A stretch of 6,179 nucleotides of DNA from Actinomycetes bacterium (GTDB lineage: Bacteria > Actinomycetota > Acidimicrobiia > Acidimicrobiales > Palsa-688): NCBI GenBank assembly GCA_021827285.1, contig JAKAWM010000187.1:1-6179 (forward strand). Direction: 5' to 3'. Under the pieces are notes generated by a model. It saw only the letters and a list, made by a program, of their open reading frames with translations, searched no databases and had not been told where the DNA came from. Within the stretch, counting starts at the first letter, position 1. Each line of letters starts with the position of its first letter. Shown piece by piece: positions 5,989-6,179 of the stretch. Both the position numbers and the translations under genes were made by a program.

Positions 5989-6179
5989 TCACGCCTCCAC
6001 CAGTAGCCCATCGATCATCGCCCGGACCTGGGCGTCGGTGTAGCCGTGCAGGTCGATGGCGTCCTCTGGGCAAACCGGCACGCACCCTCCGCAGCCCTTG
6101 CAGGCAGATGCGTCGATGGTGGCCAGCTCGTGGGTGTCGCCACCATGGAGCGATATGGCCGCGAACGGGCAAGAGATCG
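5989..6179 (-). CDS. hdrA: HdrA-like subunit, C-terminal 62 residues (5' part beyond window)
   Basis: The frame enters from the right edge and ends at TGA 5991-5989. The fragment begins with CPFAAI, the last cysteine and following residues of one [4Fe-4S] motif. About 20 residues later comes a full second motif, C-K-G-C-G-G-C-V-P-V-C-P, then EDAIDLHGYTDAQVRAMIDG and a short end. Two ferredoxin-type clusters placed at the very C-terminus and followed by a Y/F-T-D-x-Q-hydrophobic helix are characteristic of HdrA, the FAD subunit of heterodisulfide-reductase-type complexes that can perform flavin-based electron bifurcation. The FAD domain itself lies outside the window, so a different ferredoxin-tailed oxidoreductase remains possible, but hdrC and hdrB directly downstream make HdrA the best call. 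The stop is one base from the next start. Confidence 0.8.
   Translation of the reverse strand, partial: ISCPFAAISLHGGDTHELATIDASACKGCGGCVPVCPEDAIDLHGYTDAQVRAMIDGLLVEA
5994..5998 (-). promoter_or_regulatory. Ribosome binding site fixing the winged-helix gene start
   Basis: A minus-strand GGAGG overlaps the final codons of hdrA and stands six bases before the ATG at 5987. It favours this start over the upstream in-frame ATG at 6011 and implies translational coupling to hdrA. Confidence 0.75.

Noticed and set aside
5984..6172. Minus-strand open frame of 62 codons at the right edge
   Set aside because: A frame-shifted shadow of hdrA; the true frame carries the ferredoxin cysteine motif through to the stop at 5989.

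Overview
The DNA has high GC content, with strong third-position G/C bias, tightly packed genes, ATGA-type start/stop overlaps and one gene that looks nearly leaderless. This fits a high-GC bacterium, most likely a member of the Actinobacteriota. The galT, TetR, DHA2-transporter and channel-like genes agree with that, but nothing here fixes a genus. Every functional call is read from motifs; no database search was made.

Left part (1-1932, minus strand): galT, the Leloir-pathway uridylyltransferase, is followed 54 bases later by the 5' part of a multi-spanning membrane protein with an ion-channel-like pore segment. That protein runs off the left edge. The two probably share a transcript started in the 120-base divergent region at 1933-2052.

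Middle (2053-4421, plus strand): a TetR-family repressor and a 14-helix DHA2-type MFS exporter overlap by ATGA, the classic arrangement of a self-regulated efflux operon. The divergent region carries an exact 10-base direct repeat, a 7-base inverted repeat and a weak -10-like element, all plausible operator or promoter parts.

Right part (4373-6179, minus strand, entering from the right edge): a tightly coupled operon reads, in transcription order, hdrA (C-terminal end only), a small winged-helix protein, hdrC and hdrB. HdrA/HdrC/HdrB-type proteins form electron-transfer modules that move electrons through iron-sulfur clusters to a disulfide-type or other acceptor, often with flavin-based bifurcation at HdrA. 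Two features stand out. The HdrB-like protein has lost every cysteine of its N-terminal CCG domain while keeping the C-terminal CCG set intact. An 80-residue winged-helix protein without cysteine is translated between hdrA and hdrC. The operon ends inside the 3' end of the convergent MFS gene (49-base overlap).

The galT, efflux and Hdr blocks do not form one obvious pathway. The Hdr block is the least ordinary part of the window.
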